64,000 bases of DNA from Rhopalosiphum padi (GCF_020882245.1 NC_083600.1:15438001-15502000), one strand, 5' to 3'; positions 29,801 through 43,479 are shown, counted from the first letter of the stretch. The notes: a model not told the origin generated them from the sequence alone. Made by a program: numbers and translations.

Positions 29801-30719
29801 AAAATCTTTATATTATGAAAACAGTGCATCAACAGTACATCAACGTAATGCAAACGCACTAAATCATTATTTTTGTGAATAAACAATGTTGTGTTACATT
29901 ATTTTCACGTTTGTGGTTTATTGAGAACACAATAACTTACTTACTGGCTGGATTAGTGAGAGTTTTGCCGTCATAATATCTCCCTAAAATTATTGTTATT
30001 AAAATAATACGCATTTCGCACTATCATAATTTATTAATTATACATAAATTATGATAATCTCGAACAAGTTGATCGAATCACATTATACATTTCCAAAATT
30101 AATATTACAACGCATATACATCCAGATTATATTGATGTCCTGTAAAACGCATATTTGTAGCTCTGTCAATTAATAACGAACGACTAAAATATATATTTAT
30201 ATTCTTTTAACGTTAAACACTTATTATATAACAAAACTATTTATGTTATAGATTTGTTTTTAAATACAACTATACAAAATTATCAAGGAAAAAAATATCA
30301 TTTACTATTTTTAACATTATTTTATAAGTTTTATACGTTTTTGAATGGTCATACATTTTAAATTTCATATTTTTAAATATAAAATTGTTTGAGTGTTACG
30401 ATAATGTGATATAAAAGTAGAATTTCAAACAATTAGCAAATTAGTGGTTTCTTATATGTATTTAAAGTGTTGACGAAGTGGTGTACCTGAATTTTACAGA
30501 GTACCCTTGTGCAACTCTATAACACTCATAATATAAACTTAAGTACTTAAAAATTATTAACTCATTTTAAATTAAATCTTTATGTGTCGTATTTTGTAAA
30601 AATATTCAGTTTTAAAAAAAAACCGAGATTGAAAATACGTGTTGTGATTCAAGAACGTTAAAACCTAAAAAAAAAAAAAAACCGTAACACAATAAAATAA
30701 AAACACAATATCGTAAAAA
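26831..30719. other. AT-rich gene-free stretch
   Basis: No gene is supported. The part at 28050-28400 is slightly less AT-rich and carries an 83-codon + strand frame at 28149-28400 without any motif. Poly-A runs occur near 27280-27290 and 30669-30681. Confidence 0.65.
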
Positions 30720-31960
30720 ACGTCAACGGTTATCGAAGTATTCGGTGTTCGTATAATTATTTAAAAGAACGTTGTCCCGTTTACGCGGCGCTCGTCAAAA
30801 AATACGAATCGAAAATACTGTCCGGGACAGACCGCTGTTTGTTGCATACTTTATTATTATATTATTATCGTACGAGTATGGCACGTCATAGCCGCGGCCT
30901 CGCGGCACGACGGAATCGATAATTCCGTTTCCGGGGGACCGCCGTCGAACGGGGAAACAATAAAATGGCGTTATGTGCGTAGAGGAGAAAATCGACGTCC
31001 AGAAACCCGTCGCACACGGCTTAACGTTATACGTATACACTATATATATATATATCTATATATATGCATAATATGCGATGTAGGCACGCGCGCGCGGGAC
31101 ACTCCGGTCCACGGGATTTCGCGTGTCTGCGTATAATAATAATACGCGCAGTTAAACGCCACTGGACCGACTCGGATCCCGCGTAATGTACAATGCCATC
31201 GAACGTTTTCGGGATTAAATTACCTATATACACGGGTATAATAACGGTACGATATACTATTTTGTCCGGGTTTTAGGGTCGTCGCCGAGTCGTCCGTTTT
31301 TCGTTCCGTCGGCGGTGCGTTCCGTATTTCTTTCACGAACGCGATTTTCATTTATTTTTTTACGCCGAACGCGACGTTTTTTAACTGCACGATGATGCAT
31401 ATTATATAATATTATATATGCGCGCGGGTTATGCGTCTTTATAATTTGCTATACATATTATATATTAAAATACGCGTCTCACGGTAAGGGGCTCGTTCGC
31501 GTTTTCCTACTATTGTTCGTACTCGAATAAACATACAACCTACACATTGGACTTTTCGAGGTCGCGGAGCCGCCAAAATCGCAGGTGGTCGACGAGCTTA
31601 TCCACTTATAATACATTATGCACGCGTTTAACGGTAACAATAACAACAACAAAAACAACAACAATAGAAATATTTATAATAATCATGTGTGTCAATAATG
31701 TGTAAATTATTATCGTACGCGTACTTCGTAATATAATATATTATACATAGGTGTATAGTTTATATGATTATTGCCGATACACGATAAGAAAATGACATAG
31801 TGTTTGTCCTTATTTTTCGATATGTATCTTCTTCATCCACATAATACGATTCCTTATTATTTATTTAAATGCGTCCTTATATTATATCCTTATATCCGGG
31901 CGGTGACCTGATAATTTTCTCTAGACAAATGCCGTTATTATTATTATTTTCGTCATATTA
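30720..31960. other. CpG-rich island F
   Basis: A CpG-dense block with (TA)n at about 31042-31068, a CGCGCGCG run at about 31086-31097, and CAA/TAACAA repeats at about 31635-31665. Frames of 60-81 codons on the - strand have no family pattern. The T/C-rich, CpG-rich part at 31260-31380 could be untranslated leader. This is not demonstrable from sequence alone. Confidence 0.45.
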
Positions 31961-34079
31961 TGTTATTATACCAGGCGACACTAGGTAAAATTTATCTGGT
32001 ATTTGAAAATGAAGACTAAAATATTGCTACAGACCGTTGATATCAAACGGTGTCTATCTGTGGTAAGGGAAATCAGTGATTGATTAATGTCAAATGGGAA
32101 ATTACGATTGGATTTTCATGCTAAATCCGCCGAGTACAATACTTTTGTAATATTCGAACTATTCGGCCAAAATATCATAAAATTGTAATATTGCACGGAC
32201 CAGCAATTATATAATATCTATTTGCAAATGATCAGTGAACGAAAATTCAAAAATAGCGTGATTGTATAGGTATAATGTCGTATTGTCGTGAAATATTGTA
32301 TTGATGAATTTAAATAGATGAAAGATACAAATTGTAGTTTGAGTTAATAAGAAGTTGCAAATATTAGAAAAAAACACGTCGACTTGTGATTTTTACCAAT
32401 GAATAAAAAGTAAAAATATATTTAAACCATTTAATGTTATGTTGAACACTGGAAGTTATAAAAAATTACAAGACACTAACAACTTTTGAAAAGATAAGTC
32501 AACTATCAATAGGTACAGTACAAACGTTTTTATTCACTTAAAATAAAAAATGTCAAAGTAAAATATTTATTACCATGCTTATTTTTTCTTATTTATTATT
32601 TTATATAACACCTAGTCAATATGAATAATAAATGTTATAAATAATTGCTATTATGTATACTATCTTAAATTACATTTCATTTTGTATAATGCTTAGATTA
32701 TTTACATTTACTGCAATAATATATTTTTATATACAGTGAAATCTTTAAATAACAGACACTTTCAGTCTCTGAAATATTGTCTGATATTTAGAGGGAGAGA
32801 GAGGAATGAATAATATACAGTATCAGAATATATCTTAGAAATTATACATATATTATAAATATTTGTATTACTTGTAAGTATATGGATGTACCTATGTGTT
32901 ATTATTTAAAAAACAAAATTAATTTTTTTAGCTTCTAAATAATATGTCAATTACAATATATCAATGGGTACACTGAATAGACAAATAATTGATAAGATAA
33001 ATCATAATTAATAGTATAGTGGTGTTTAAATGTACTTTGTAATAAAATATAACGATGGTGTACGCTATTAAAATATTATTATTGGTTATGTTAAGATTTT
33101 ATTTTTATATTTTATAACATTATATATGTATTTGCTTATATTATCATTTGATTATTTATGTCGTTTGTTTAGATTTTTTATGATTAAATTAATGATATAT
33201 GATATAACTGTAAATATTGTACAATCAAATTTAACAATTAATATTGTGATACGTGCATCCAAATGTAATGCATAACAAACAAATATATTATATAATATGT
33301 AAACATATTATATGCGTTTAAAAGTTTTGTCATTTAATTATATTTTGGTTTTATTTATTTTTTTGATATTAAAAATAAGTTACGTTTCAATATGAAGGAT
33401 TTTTATTAACTGCTAGTATATACTGTTTAAACGTTTAATTAAATAAAATAGGTAGTTTATGATATCAAATACAAAGTATCTACGAAGGAAACATGTATTT
33501 ATCTTTTTATTGAGTACCTATTTAAAGTAATAAAACGTTTATAAATCATAAAATAATTTATATTGTATTTGTATGCTTGCGTAACAGAATAAAAATGTTC
33601 AGAAGATAACGGAAATTCATTATCAATTATAATACGATTATATATTAGTATGTAGTGTAGTGTAGATTGAATTATATTAATTATTTATTCTTTAAAGGAA
33701 TACATTTTGTTTTTATAATAAAGCTAAAAGGTTTTAGTTTTCCAGCTATTGAGAGAAAAGTATAAAGTTTTAGTTTAAACATAATATAAAATAATAAGTT
33801 GTGATTTAATAATAATAATAATATAGTTCATGTTTAATACAAAATACGTTTACACGAATCGTGCGCAAAACATACAATGTAATAAATATGTTATTATAGG
33901 TGATTTATTAAAACTAAAAACATAGAAAAGAAATAGGTACACAATAAACAACAAAACATTAAATACGTTACAAGACGTGTCTCTGTATTTCATAATATGA
34001 ATTTGGGTTGTTTCATTTTAGTCCGAACTGTTACATATTATTATGTCGGAAAAGAAATATAATAATAATATAATATATT
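31961..34079. other. AT-rich gene-free stretch around a transposon terminus
   Basis: No protein gene is supported. The only structured element seen is the degenerate pogo-like terminus at 32734-32800. A (TAA)n run lies at about 33808-33823. Confidence 0.65.
32734..32800 (+). mobile_element. Degenerate pogo/Tigger-like transposon terminus
   Basis: The segment begins CAGTGAAATC directly after TA, the target dinucleotide of Tc1/mariner/pogo elements. Inside it, AAATAACAGACA (about 32747-32758) is partly inverted at TGTCTGATATTTAGAG (about 32778-32793), giving the hairpin-like terminus with an ACAGACA-spacer-TGTCTG core that is typical of pogo/Tigger ends. I know this architecture from the family. 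The sequence here is diverged, and no matching opposite end or transposase was found nearby. It may be a solo end or a decayed MITE. Confidence 0.45.
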
Positions 34080-35050
34080 ATAATTCTATATAGTTTGATG
34101 TCAGCCGAAATGGACCCTTGTCGGTCGTCAGTATATACACTGTCTTCAGTCTTGTGGGGGTAAAAATAAAAAAAAAAAAACGAAAAATGTGAGCAAACAG
34201 GGAGAATAGAAAAAATAAAAACCCATCTCGTCGGTAATAAATTTGCAGGTGAAAAAGGTGCCAAGCAAAAGTCACGTATCGCCCGGAGCGGAAACGGAGA
34301 TGATGAATTCTCGGCGTTCTCGTATTTTTTTCTCCGCTCCCTCTCGCCAATATAATACAGCTCTCGCCACTACCCGCGAGCACACGCATCGTTTTTCGCA
34401 CGCACATGTCGAACGTATAAAATATTTGTTTTATTAAATTTTCGTCTTGTCCACTTTGTAACTTTTACAGTTTGCAGCGGTGATCGAACGGACGTACGTG
34501 TGCGCATGCGTTTTTGTTACCGCCATTGTGTTGCATGTAGCCACCGTCTATCTATAAGAAGCAAATTACGTAAAAATTCAAACCACAACAAAAGGTCGGG
34601 GTTCTTATAAGGGTGCAGCTTTATATATATATATATATTATAATGATATACCGTAGATAGGTATATAACATAAAATATATATTATCATGTCGTACACTGA
34701 CGGCCTTTGACTGGGCGTCCGCCGGGAACGTCGTAATACAGAAAGGAATCATATTAGTTGCATATATTCAAATATTATATGTTTACCTCAGAGGGATGTA
34801 TAGTAAACAAAAGCACTAACGCCACCGTACACATGCGAATCAAACTAGATCGGCGGGAACGAGAAACGTAAACGGATTATGTATACGCAGTGTGACAAAG
34901 GATATTCGCTCCTTCGGGGTTTAACGGGACTTTCCTGGAATCGATGGAACGGAATAATAGGAGTCGCTACAATTATATATATATATATATAGAGAGAGAA
35001 ATAAAGAGAGAGAGAGAGATAAACTGCAAGGCCTTTAACACTAAACACTG
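34080..35050. other. CpG-rich island G
   Basis: GC-elevated block with (TA)n at about 34621-34639 and an adjoining (TA)n-(GA)n composite near its right end. Frames on both strands at 34031-34437 overlap and lack motifs. The CACACGCATCG and GCACGCACATG words at 34381-34410 are simple CA/CG alternations. Confidence 0.45.
34973..35020. repeat. (TA)n-(GA)n composite microsatellite
   Basis: Alternating TA for about 16 nt runs into AGAGAGAGA, an AATAA interruption, and a second (GA)n run. The purine-only right half on one strand is a triplex-capable tract. No coding role is apparent. Confidence 0.93.
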
Positions 35051-37339
35051 ATTAAATAGTACACTATGTAAGTTTTTGAAAATATTTTTCTTATAAAATT
35101 TGAAATTATAATAAAATAAAATGTTTGAAAAAAAAAATGATTTTTATGTTTATTTTACATTCCAAATCATACATTTCGAGCTGTTATTAATAAGAGAGCT
35201 ATCTATAAATATTTAAAGTTTAAATAGGTATAGTGTAAAGTAGACTAAGGCGTGCTACGTAGAATGTTGGTCTACAACTCCACTCATCTAAGCTTTAAAT
35301 TAATCTAATTAACTGTTCGTTCAAAGTTTGATTTATATGTATTGAATATTCCAAGAAATATTCTGCTTAGTTTTATTAAATCAATAATGTCTTTCAAAAG
35401 AGTAAAAATATGAATACTTTAACGATAAGAAATTATAAAATTTGTTTCTAATGAAATCCTATAAAAAATATACTAAAAAAAATGTTAAAAATGGCTATAT
35501 TGAACTTATTAACACCTAACCTAACTTAACCTATTGTATGTGGTTGTGTAAAACGTTTTAAAGTTTTATCAAAAATCTATTTGAATTTATACTCAGGTAC
35601 ACAAAATATACCTATACAATACAATATCGAATATCGATTACGTCGTGGATACATTTATTCTAACAGTTAAAGCTAATTAATTATTCGTTTGAAATTCTAT
35701 TTTTTGGTAAAACATTTTTCAGAAAAAATTTCTGCTTTGTAGTTTGTAATTAAAAATTCATGCTGTAATTCAAAATAGTAAAATATAATTAATTTTCTTT
35801 AACTTAGACCCTATTGCTTTGATCATTTTCAAAGGCATACTTTTTAAGTAGAAATCATTAAATTGAATTTTAAAACAATGAAGATATATTGATATAGCAT
35901 TGTGTGAACTAATAAATGTGTTTAGCCGTTGAAATTAATTTGGTTTTAATAATTTAACAGACACACTGTAACGAGTCGCTTTTAAAACTTAATACGCCTA
36001 TTTTTAAGTTTCTGGAAGATTGTTCTGTGGCATATCATGTAATGCATACACAGTATAGTATAAATAATTATATTATTATTATAACTATACATTTAGATCG
36101 AACACTACTTTTATTACTATTATACTTCACTGTACACGCGTTTGACGTAAATGTTGTACCGTATATAATATTATGTCCCGAGTGAAGAAAAAAAACTTTA
36201 GGTAACTTATTTACAAGTTTTTTTACAAAACAATATTTCACATACGATATTTATAATATATATATATATATATTCATTTATGATTTTATGAGTATATATT
36301 TGTTTACGTCATATTTAGAATGCGTAAACTGTTTATTACGCATATGAATTCGAACAATGTCTTTGGATCAAAATTCATAACCACGGCAATGAGCGCGGAT
36401 GCCTCAGTAAGTATACTTAACCCTTGTAATGTGTTCGTATATAAGTACTATAAAGGGATGGCAAATTGGTTTGTAGTTTTTCATTGTATACAGTAGTACG
36501 ATAAATTTGACGAGTTTAAAACGTGCCTTTCATTTTAAATTTAAAATGAATATGAACGTAGCTAACATATATTTTAAATTTAATCTATACTGAATCAGCA
36601 CTTTTCTTTGTAAGCTTACTGATGTACGTATATAATTAAAACAAAGAAACTAAAAAAAAAAAATTAAAATAAAAAGTTCAGTATTACATTGCCTAGTAAC
36701 TTACTGTTTTAGTAAAATAAATAATACCTGCAAATGGAAGCAATTTTACAGGCACAAAGGAAGTACTACGAATTGTACAAAACAATTTTGAAAAATTTTT
36801 TGAACAAATGAACGTCCAAACCGTCCACCAACATCGATCCTTATTCGACCTATAGGGTTAAATATGTATCTCGAATAATTACATTTTATACTGTTAACAA
36901 TATGTATGCAGTATGCACATCAGTTAGTGGCGTTGATTTACAATGTCGTAATCTTTGTTTTGAATCCCACTAAACTGCATTCTTAGTTAAGGTCAAGTGT
37001 TGAAGCGTTTATTTTTATAATATGCAAATCGAAAACAATGTTTAACAACTTATACAGGTCTAAAATAAACCAAAAATAACAATTACGTACGACAATAAGT
37101 ACCTATTTCGAAAGCACAAATACAGAACCCCTTTGATGCACGCACTTGTGAAAACAAAACGGCAAGTATAGTACAATTATTATTATAATACGTATCGTAT
37201 ATAAAATAATAATGCAACGCAATATTAATATACATTTTTATTTCGCGTTATTAAAAGTTTTCACCGCTACGAGATATTTTATGTATATATATATATTATA
37301 TTACATTATGTTATTATAATATAGTTTATAGGTACGCGT
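35051..37339. other. AT-rich gene-free stretch
   Basis: No gene is supported. CCTAACCTAACTTAACC at about 35514-35530 resembles a few diverged TTAGG units but is too short to be a telomeric array. A (TA)n run lies at about 36256-36273. Confidence 0.7.
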
Positions 37340-37549
37340 ATAATATTATCATATTCCGGGAACGTGCATGAAACAACGGAAAGTTTTTATTCCCGGACAG
37401 ACAGCCTGAGCTGATTTGCGATACACACACATACACGGCAAACACGCGCGCCTTTTTTGGCCTCGTATTTTCCTTAAACAATTTCTATAAACATAATAAT
37501 AACATACAACCTGTTCAATGTACATTTATCTATATCGTCTTGGGTCCGG

Positions 37550-37575
37550 TATAAAGCAGGCACGGGTCGTCAGTC
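37550..37575 (+). promoter_or_regulatory. Possible core promoter (TATA box plus TCAGT initiator)
   Basis: TATAAAG at 37550-37556 is followed by TCAGTCGTT at 37570-37578, which matches the arthropod initiator TCAGT. The spacing from the first T of the TATA box to the initiator A is about 22 nt, shorter than the usual roughly 30, which weakens the call. No open frame with an ATG and a recognisable product follows, so any transcript would be non-coding or spliced to distant exons. Confidence 0.22.
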
Positions 37576-38939
37576 GTTATCTAAACGTTGCTTCGGTGAC
37601 AATACCGTAAAACTGCGACAGTCACCTCATTAGTGACAATAAGTGTACTCTTGTATTAAATTTATTATTATTAAAATATTATTTAAATTATTATTATCCA
37701 ATAAATTACAATATCATACAGTCCACTGGGTCTTTTTATGTGTTCAATTGCATCTAAGCCCAAACACAACCTACGCATACATTTACCTAATAATCGCAAT
37801 ATCTGTGTGCGTACATGATATATCGTTAAGACCCAATAGGTATAATTGCACGTGCACCATCCAGATAATATTGAATATCACAGTGATGTTATTGCGGTGT
37901 AAGAGCGTGCGAGCGGGGTTGAGGCTTCGCTATCGTTGGTCGGGCGCGATCGACGAAATCTAGTTTGTACACTGCGTAATAATATGCATATTGCCTACGT
38001 CATGTGCGACGAACGAGTATAATGACCCGCCGCCGGTTAGTGTCGAACGGAAAAAAATAAAATTATCGTTTTCACTGTGACACTGTATAGTTGTACGTTT
38101 TCGGATTAATGGATGCGATATCGTTGTACTTACAACTGCAGTACAAGTATAAATTCAATATTTCTTGATTTATTTTAAAATTTGGTACATCCAAAAGAAA
38201 TATCGTATTTATGTATTATTATTTAAGTAAAAGTATTTTATATTTATCTCAAGTTTGACACCCATACAGATCTCATTTCAACGAATAATAAATATTCTAC
38301 TTTATAGATATAAAAATAAAAAAATGATTCATTTATTTTGTTTATTTATCATTTTTAAATGTTTCAACATGTTGCATGTAATTACAATTTCGATAAAATA
38401 TTTACATTATATTATATTGTTCACCGTAACTGTTTTTTATTCACTATGTTGTATAAATAGTATTGATTATTACTTATTAGTGAATATAGTAAAGACGGGT
38501 ACACATAAATGTATTATATAAAAGGTTTTGTCTGTAGTAAACATTCATCGTTGTGGCGGTGTGTCGGAGTCCGCTAATAGGAGTACGTTCTGTGGCAGTC
38601 GTGGCCGGTTACTGTTTTTTTTTTTTTTTTTTATGGTTCTAAGTAATAATAAATATAAGTAATATTCCGAGTATAGAAAAACTAATTTTATACATGCACA
38701 GTTTGATTTTAATGTTAACAACAATATTATTATTTTAAAGCGCATTTTAACGAAACCAAACACAATAACCACGTGCATTAAACTGTTCCAAAGTTTGTAA
38801 TATAAGCATAATAATATGATGTCTGTATATTTTGTTTTAAACGTCGCAGGTAACATTCATAGGCCGAGACTTCGATAACAGGCGCGTTGTATTCAATTAA
38901 GCGTTTAAAAAGTTTCACGCGGTCCTCCACGCGAGATCG

Positions 38940-39005
38940 TCACGTTCCACGTGAAGTATTATACGTGACATGTCACGACACGTTACACGCTCAACGCGTC
39001 ACGGG
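38940..39005. promoter_or_regulatory. Cluster of E-box-like ACGTG motifs with a 14-bp palindrome
   Basis: CACGTG sits at 38948-38953. The perfect palindrome CGTGACATGTCACG is at 38964-38977, and further CACG/CGTG words follow up to 39003. CACGTG is the classic bHLH (Myc/Max, USF, MITF-type) core, and GTCACG half-sites flank it. The clustering is seen directly. A binding function is inference. Confidence 0.3.
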
Positions 39006-39440
39006 CGACCGCGGTGTATGGCACGCGCTGCACAGAACTCGCGTGTACGACCCCGCAGAAGTTGTGCACAAGAATTATGGTTTTTCGAAAACACGCGGCA
39101 ATTATTGCGATCGTTATTACCGCGACGAAGGATTGTCGTGCTGTCGTTACGGCGAAAAGATCCCGCGAAAAGAATCGTTCTTATTTATATTATCGATTAT
39201 TATCGTCGAGAAAATATAAAAACCACAGAGCACTCGTGTGATTACATCGTTCCCGAACAGCTGTGGACTCTGATTTTCCGTTAATATAGTAGCAATTATC
39301 TATATATCATTTTTTTTTTCTATAGGTATAAATAAATAATAATAGTACGTGGGTTGGCCAGCGCAGTGAAAAGGAAATTTCGGTATACCAGTGGGCCGGT
39401 GTACGCCATTCTAAACGTGTGATCATGCGTGCGACTTCTG

Positions 39441-41370
39441 TGAGAATGTTTTGGTTACACACCATAATCGAATTTTTAAAACGAGTAAAGAAACATTGTT
39501 TCGAAGTTGAAGTGTCATAAAAATAAATTATTATTGTAGTATGGAGGCAGTCGAGCTACTGTTTTATTGGTTTTGCCTAGGAACTGATAATAATATAAGA
39601 CTCGTTAGAGTAGCATAAAGCTCGTGACATATAATATTATCCAACCACGAAGCTATAATATTTTTGGATTTATATTCATTGATATTTTTTTCACGGCATC
39701 CATTTACAAATTTTATCAGTAGTTATGTCTAAGAAACAGCTAACTTTTAAAACACATAATCTACTTTTTTATTTTACATATATTATAATTTCAAATATAA
39801 ACACAAAAAAAAATCATGTTTTATAGTAAATTTTAATGAATGTAGTGCAAGATCTAGATGTTGTCATATTATTATAGTCATAATTTCAATTTCATAAAAT
39901 CACTGAATAGCATTTGACAAAAAACATATAAAAAAATGCTGTGGATTTATTTAAAAACCTCAGTAAGAGTAACAAAAATGATTTAGTTTGGTGCTTACAA
40001 AAATAGTAATATTATTTAAATTAGTTTTAAATTATAAGATATTTTTTTTTTTTTTATAGGATTCTTTCACAAGTTTTTCTAAATAGTTAGGAAAATATTG
40101 TTTAATTCATTGTATATTTTATTATATTTTTATTACATATTTTAGCATTTTTTAATAAAATTAAACGCATATTTTACCATTTTATATTGCATATATAAAT
40201 CCTAGGCCTAGTAATAACTGTGAAGTGAAAATGGAAAAAATGACTTTTGGCCAGATTAATACATTATTGTTATTGTTTTTAAAACGGTTCTAAACGCGAA
40301 TAAAACGATCCATGTGCGTAACTGTTTTAGTGTAATAGTAGTATTTTAATAAAATATGTAGTCATTTAAATATGTGAAACTATTAAATATATATGATAAT
40401 ATGCTGAAATTTCATTCCTCGTCTACCCATCGTGATACGGATTTCAGTGCACACTACTATACTGCTTCATATAAATTGCAGGAGCATACTCGAAAAATTT
40501 TCGGGAAAAAAAATAACTTTATCATTTATTATATTCGTTTTTTTTTCAGTCTACTATGCGTATAGTTTATTTATATATAATAATAGTTATTATATATTTT
40601 ATATTTATATTATAGTCATAGTATTTGAAGTTATTATTATTATTATTATCTAATATTTTTACTCACTGCCCTCGATATAAAATACCACGAGTAAAACCGT
40701 ACAACAATATATGATTTTAATACTGTATACAATTATATCATAATTAGTATCGAATTTCCGGAAATTATATGGTTTACAAAATAAAGCAATCCTCTAACAA
40801 CACGATAAAACGTGATTTTTTTTAATATTACATTGCAACGATTAATAGTTGTTGTATTTCGTATAAACCGTCTTAAATTGTATTAATATGTAGCAGACGA
40901 TATACTCGGTAATAGGCACGACAATTGATAAGTAAGATAACGTTTAATGTTTACAGTTAAAGCCGTTAAACTCGTTAAAGGATATGTCCAGTGAATTTTA
41001 AATTTAGTATTACATTTATTTTAGATTTTGAGCGGAACGACGCACGTATTGATTTTACAATGATCTGATTTTTTTTTATGTGTACTCATAAACGAGATGT
41101 ATTTGACAAAATCGATTTTGTGTTTTTGAAGTGACACGTAATCGAATAGCCGCAGATACTTTAAATTTCTACCAAATGATTATATTATCTTGTTTTACTT
41201 ACGATAATATTTTCAAAATATTTTGACTTTTTTTGAGCTATTTATAAGAATGATAAATGTTAAATTTTTTAAATTTTTCTTTAAATTTCGATTTGAATAT
41301 TTAATACAAGGTTCTTTAACCGAGTTATTCAACCGATAAATTATATATTTTTTTCGTTGATACGAATTAA
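39441..41370. other. AT-rich gene-free stretch
   Basis: No gene is supported. A 14-nt T run ends at about 40056. Short frames at 40374-40653 are AT-driven and motif-free. Confidence 0.7.
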
Positions 41371-41374
41371 TCAG

Positions 41375-41625
41375 TCTTTGTCAATGTCTTATCACCCGGG
41401 AAGGATAGAGTGTGTCTAGTGCACTACTACCCTCTTCTTTAAGAAAATAATTTTTTACGTGTGTGAATATCACTTCCATAAGAGTGGACCCGGTGGGGCA
41501 AGGTAGAGTAATTGGAATGACGGTGATGGTGTTACATGAAGTTGTGAACTGTACCGAGATTCGAACCGATAACTGCGCACACCATAGCCAACTGTGTAAC
41601 CATTGCACCATGCTGTCTCACGAAA
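41375..41625 (-). mobile_element. tRNA-derived SINE
   Basis: Read on the - strand, the element starts with a tRNA-like head. It has an A-box TGGTGCAATGG (complement of 41600-41610) and, 32 nt further on, a B-box GGTTCGAATCT (complement of 41557-41567). That is the spacing of the internal RNA polymerase III promoter in tRNA genes. The acceptor arms do not pair and the sequence continues about 180 nt past the B-box with unrelated, GC-richer body sequence, so this is a SINE rather than a tRNA gene. It has no open frame of significance: a 76-codon - strand frame merely reads through it. The exact ends and target-site duplication are not clear. Confidence 0.72.
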
Positions 41626-43479
41626 CTATACATAATATATAAAAAAAAATTCTGCCAGAAAGTTAAATTACTTTTTTTTTTTAATGAGTATTTAACGTTA
41701 ACATTTTTACGTCATTCGATATTGACCAGTAAAATAATCATTTCTTCTCATTATTTTTTTTGATATTTTGTTTTATTTCAAAAATTTAAATAACAGTAGA
41801 TATTTGAAATGTTCACCGAAAGCTTATATTATCATTTTCATTTTATAATTTAGTTTTTAATTTTTTTAAACTCTTTTTGAACTATTTGTAGGCATAATCA
41901 ACATTTTTGAGAATTTAATACAAAATCTCTCATAAGTTTCTCAAATATCTTTATGAAAATATTAAAAATTAATACAGTTAATTATTTTTTATATTTATTT
42001 CAAGTTAGAATTGAAAATCGATAAAATAAAATAAATAGCAAGCTATTTCGTAGTAAAAAATGTAAAAAACTTTTTGTCTTATATCTAATTTTTGAAAATT
42101 GAATATTAGATTTCTCATAAGTAGTTTATACAGGAACCATAAAATCTAGGGAATATATTATGATAATTATTTTTTATACATTTTATAGTTAACATTTTAG
42201 CAAAATTACTTATTTAAATAATAAATAACAATTGTTAATTATTTTGTTATAATTTAAAAACTTTGATTAGAACTTAAAACGTTTTCCTACATCATCTTAT
42301 TATATACATTTTTCTATACGCAATAACATTTTCGATTTATTTTAAGATATTATTTATTTATGCTATGAATATATTTTTACTGTTTTACCGTAGGTATTTA
42401 TAGAAAAATATAATCATATTTTGAGCTATATAAGTTGATATAATATAATAAATGCAATATTTTCGAAAAAACTTATATCGAATTACTAAAATACTAAAAG
42501 TAAAATAAATTACATTAATAGTTATATTAAAAATTATATCACTTGGTGATATAGGCTGATTGGCCGTTTTCGCTCAGATATATTTTTCTTATAATGATAT
42601 ATCATTGAATTCAAGTTTAACGTATCCATAACAATGAATCACTCGACACTTTACACAGTAGAGCAATATCCACCATTAACCTACTTTTTAGTTATTTTAA
42701 ATTGTTGATACATTTGTTATAACTCAGAAAATATCTTTGATTTAGGTATAACGAAATAAATGCATTTATAGTATATATTGTGTAGATAACTTGTAATATT
42801 TTTATTTTTCTTATTTTTCAATAATACATCATTGAAAGTAATTAAATCGAGAATAATATTCAATAAATATATTATTAATATTTAACGTTTATTATAAAAT
42901 TGTTATTCAAAATTAATTAAAAACATATATATTTCTCAAACATTAGACATTTGTCTATAATATGTCATTGTTTTGGAGTAAATTGAGAAAATACCGTATA
43001 TAATTTCATTTATTTTTTGTCCAAGAAAATGAATATACTATATTTGTTGTTTATATCTTTGTAAAAAAAAATTCCGGGTAATACATTTGAATTAATTTAT
43101 ACGAAACGACTTGAAACTTTATTAATTGCTATAACTTTAAACTTTAATTAGAGAATAGAAACCATTTACTTTCTCTTTAATGTGTTTTTTCTTTTTTTTT
43201 CTAATTATTAAATTATTTTAATTGCACAAAATCGAAACGCTGTTTTCTCTTTGTACCATAATATTTTGGTTTAAGACTAAACGTTTTTACCAAATTATCT
43301 TTCCATCATTTTCACCATACACTTTATCTTAATGAAGATAAACTTTTTTTCATAATTTAAACGTTTCACGTATATAAATCTCCATAATCATAAAAATAAT
43401 TATGTCATCTTGTCGGGGAAAAAAATTAATAAACAAAAAGCTTTTGTCGTGATTATATTCAAGTGTATGCGCATTAGAC
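41626..43479. other. AT-rich gene-free stretch
   Basis: Very AT-rich sequence with poly-A/T runs. No coding region, RNA gene or structured repeat is supported. Confidence 0.72.

Larger units (their letters stand above)
37340..39440. other. CpG-rich island H (two halves)
   Basis: Two GC-elevated parts (about 37340-38110 and 38545-39440) are separated by an AT-rich gap. The left part contains a TATA/initiator-like arrangement at 37550-37574. The right part contains a cluster of CACGTG-like words at 38940-39005. Three overlapping + strand frames at 38887-39284 run 75-110 codons in different phases. The 110-codon one has a Cys/Tyr/Arg-rich stretch, but no family is recognised and the other frames are equally open, so no gene is called. 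Confidence 0.45.

Noticed and set aside
35510..35532. CCTAACCTAA words resembling the insect TTAGG telomere repeat
   Set aside because: Only two to four diverged units here and near 580 and 13047. No array.
38887..39284. Three overlapping + strand frames of 75-110 codons
   Set aside because: All three phases are open over the same GC-rich stretch, which indicates few stops by composition rather than a gene.
41550..41625. Possible tRNA gene on the - strand
   Set aside because: A and B boxes are present, but the acceptor stem does not pair and the unit continues into a SINE body.
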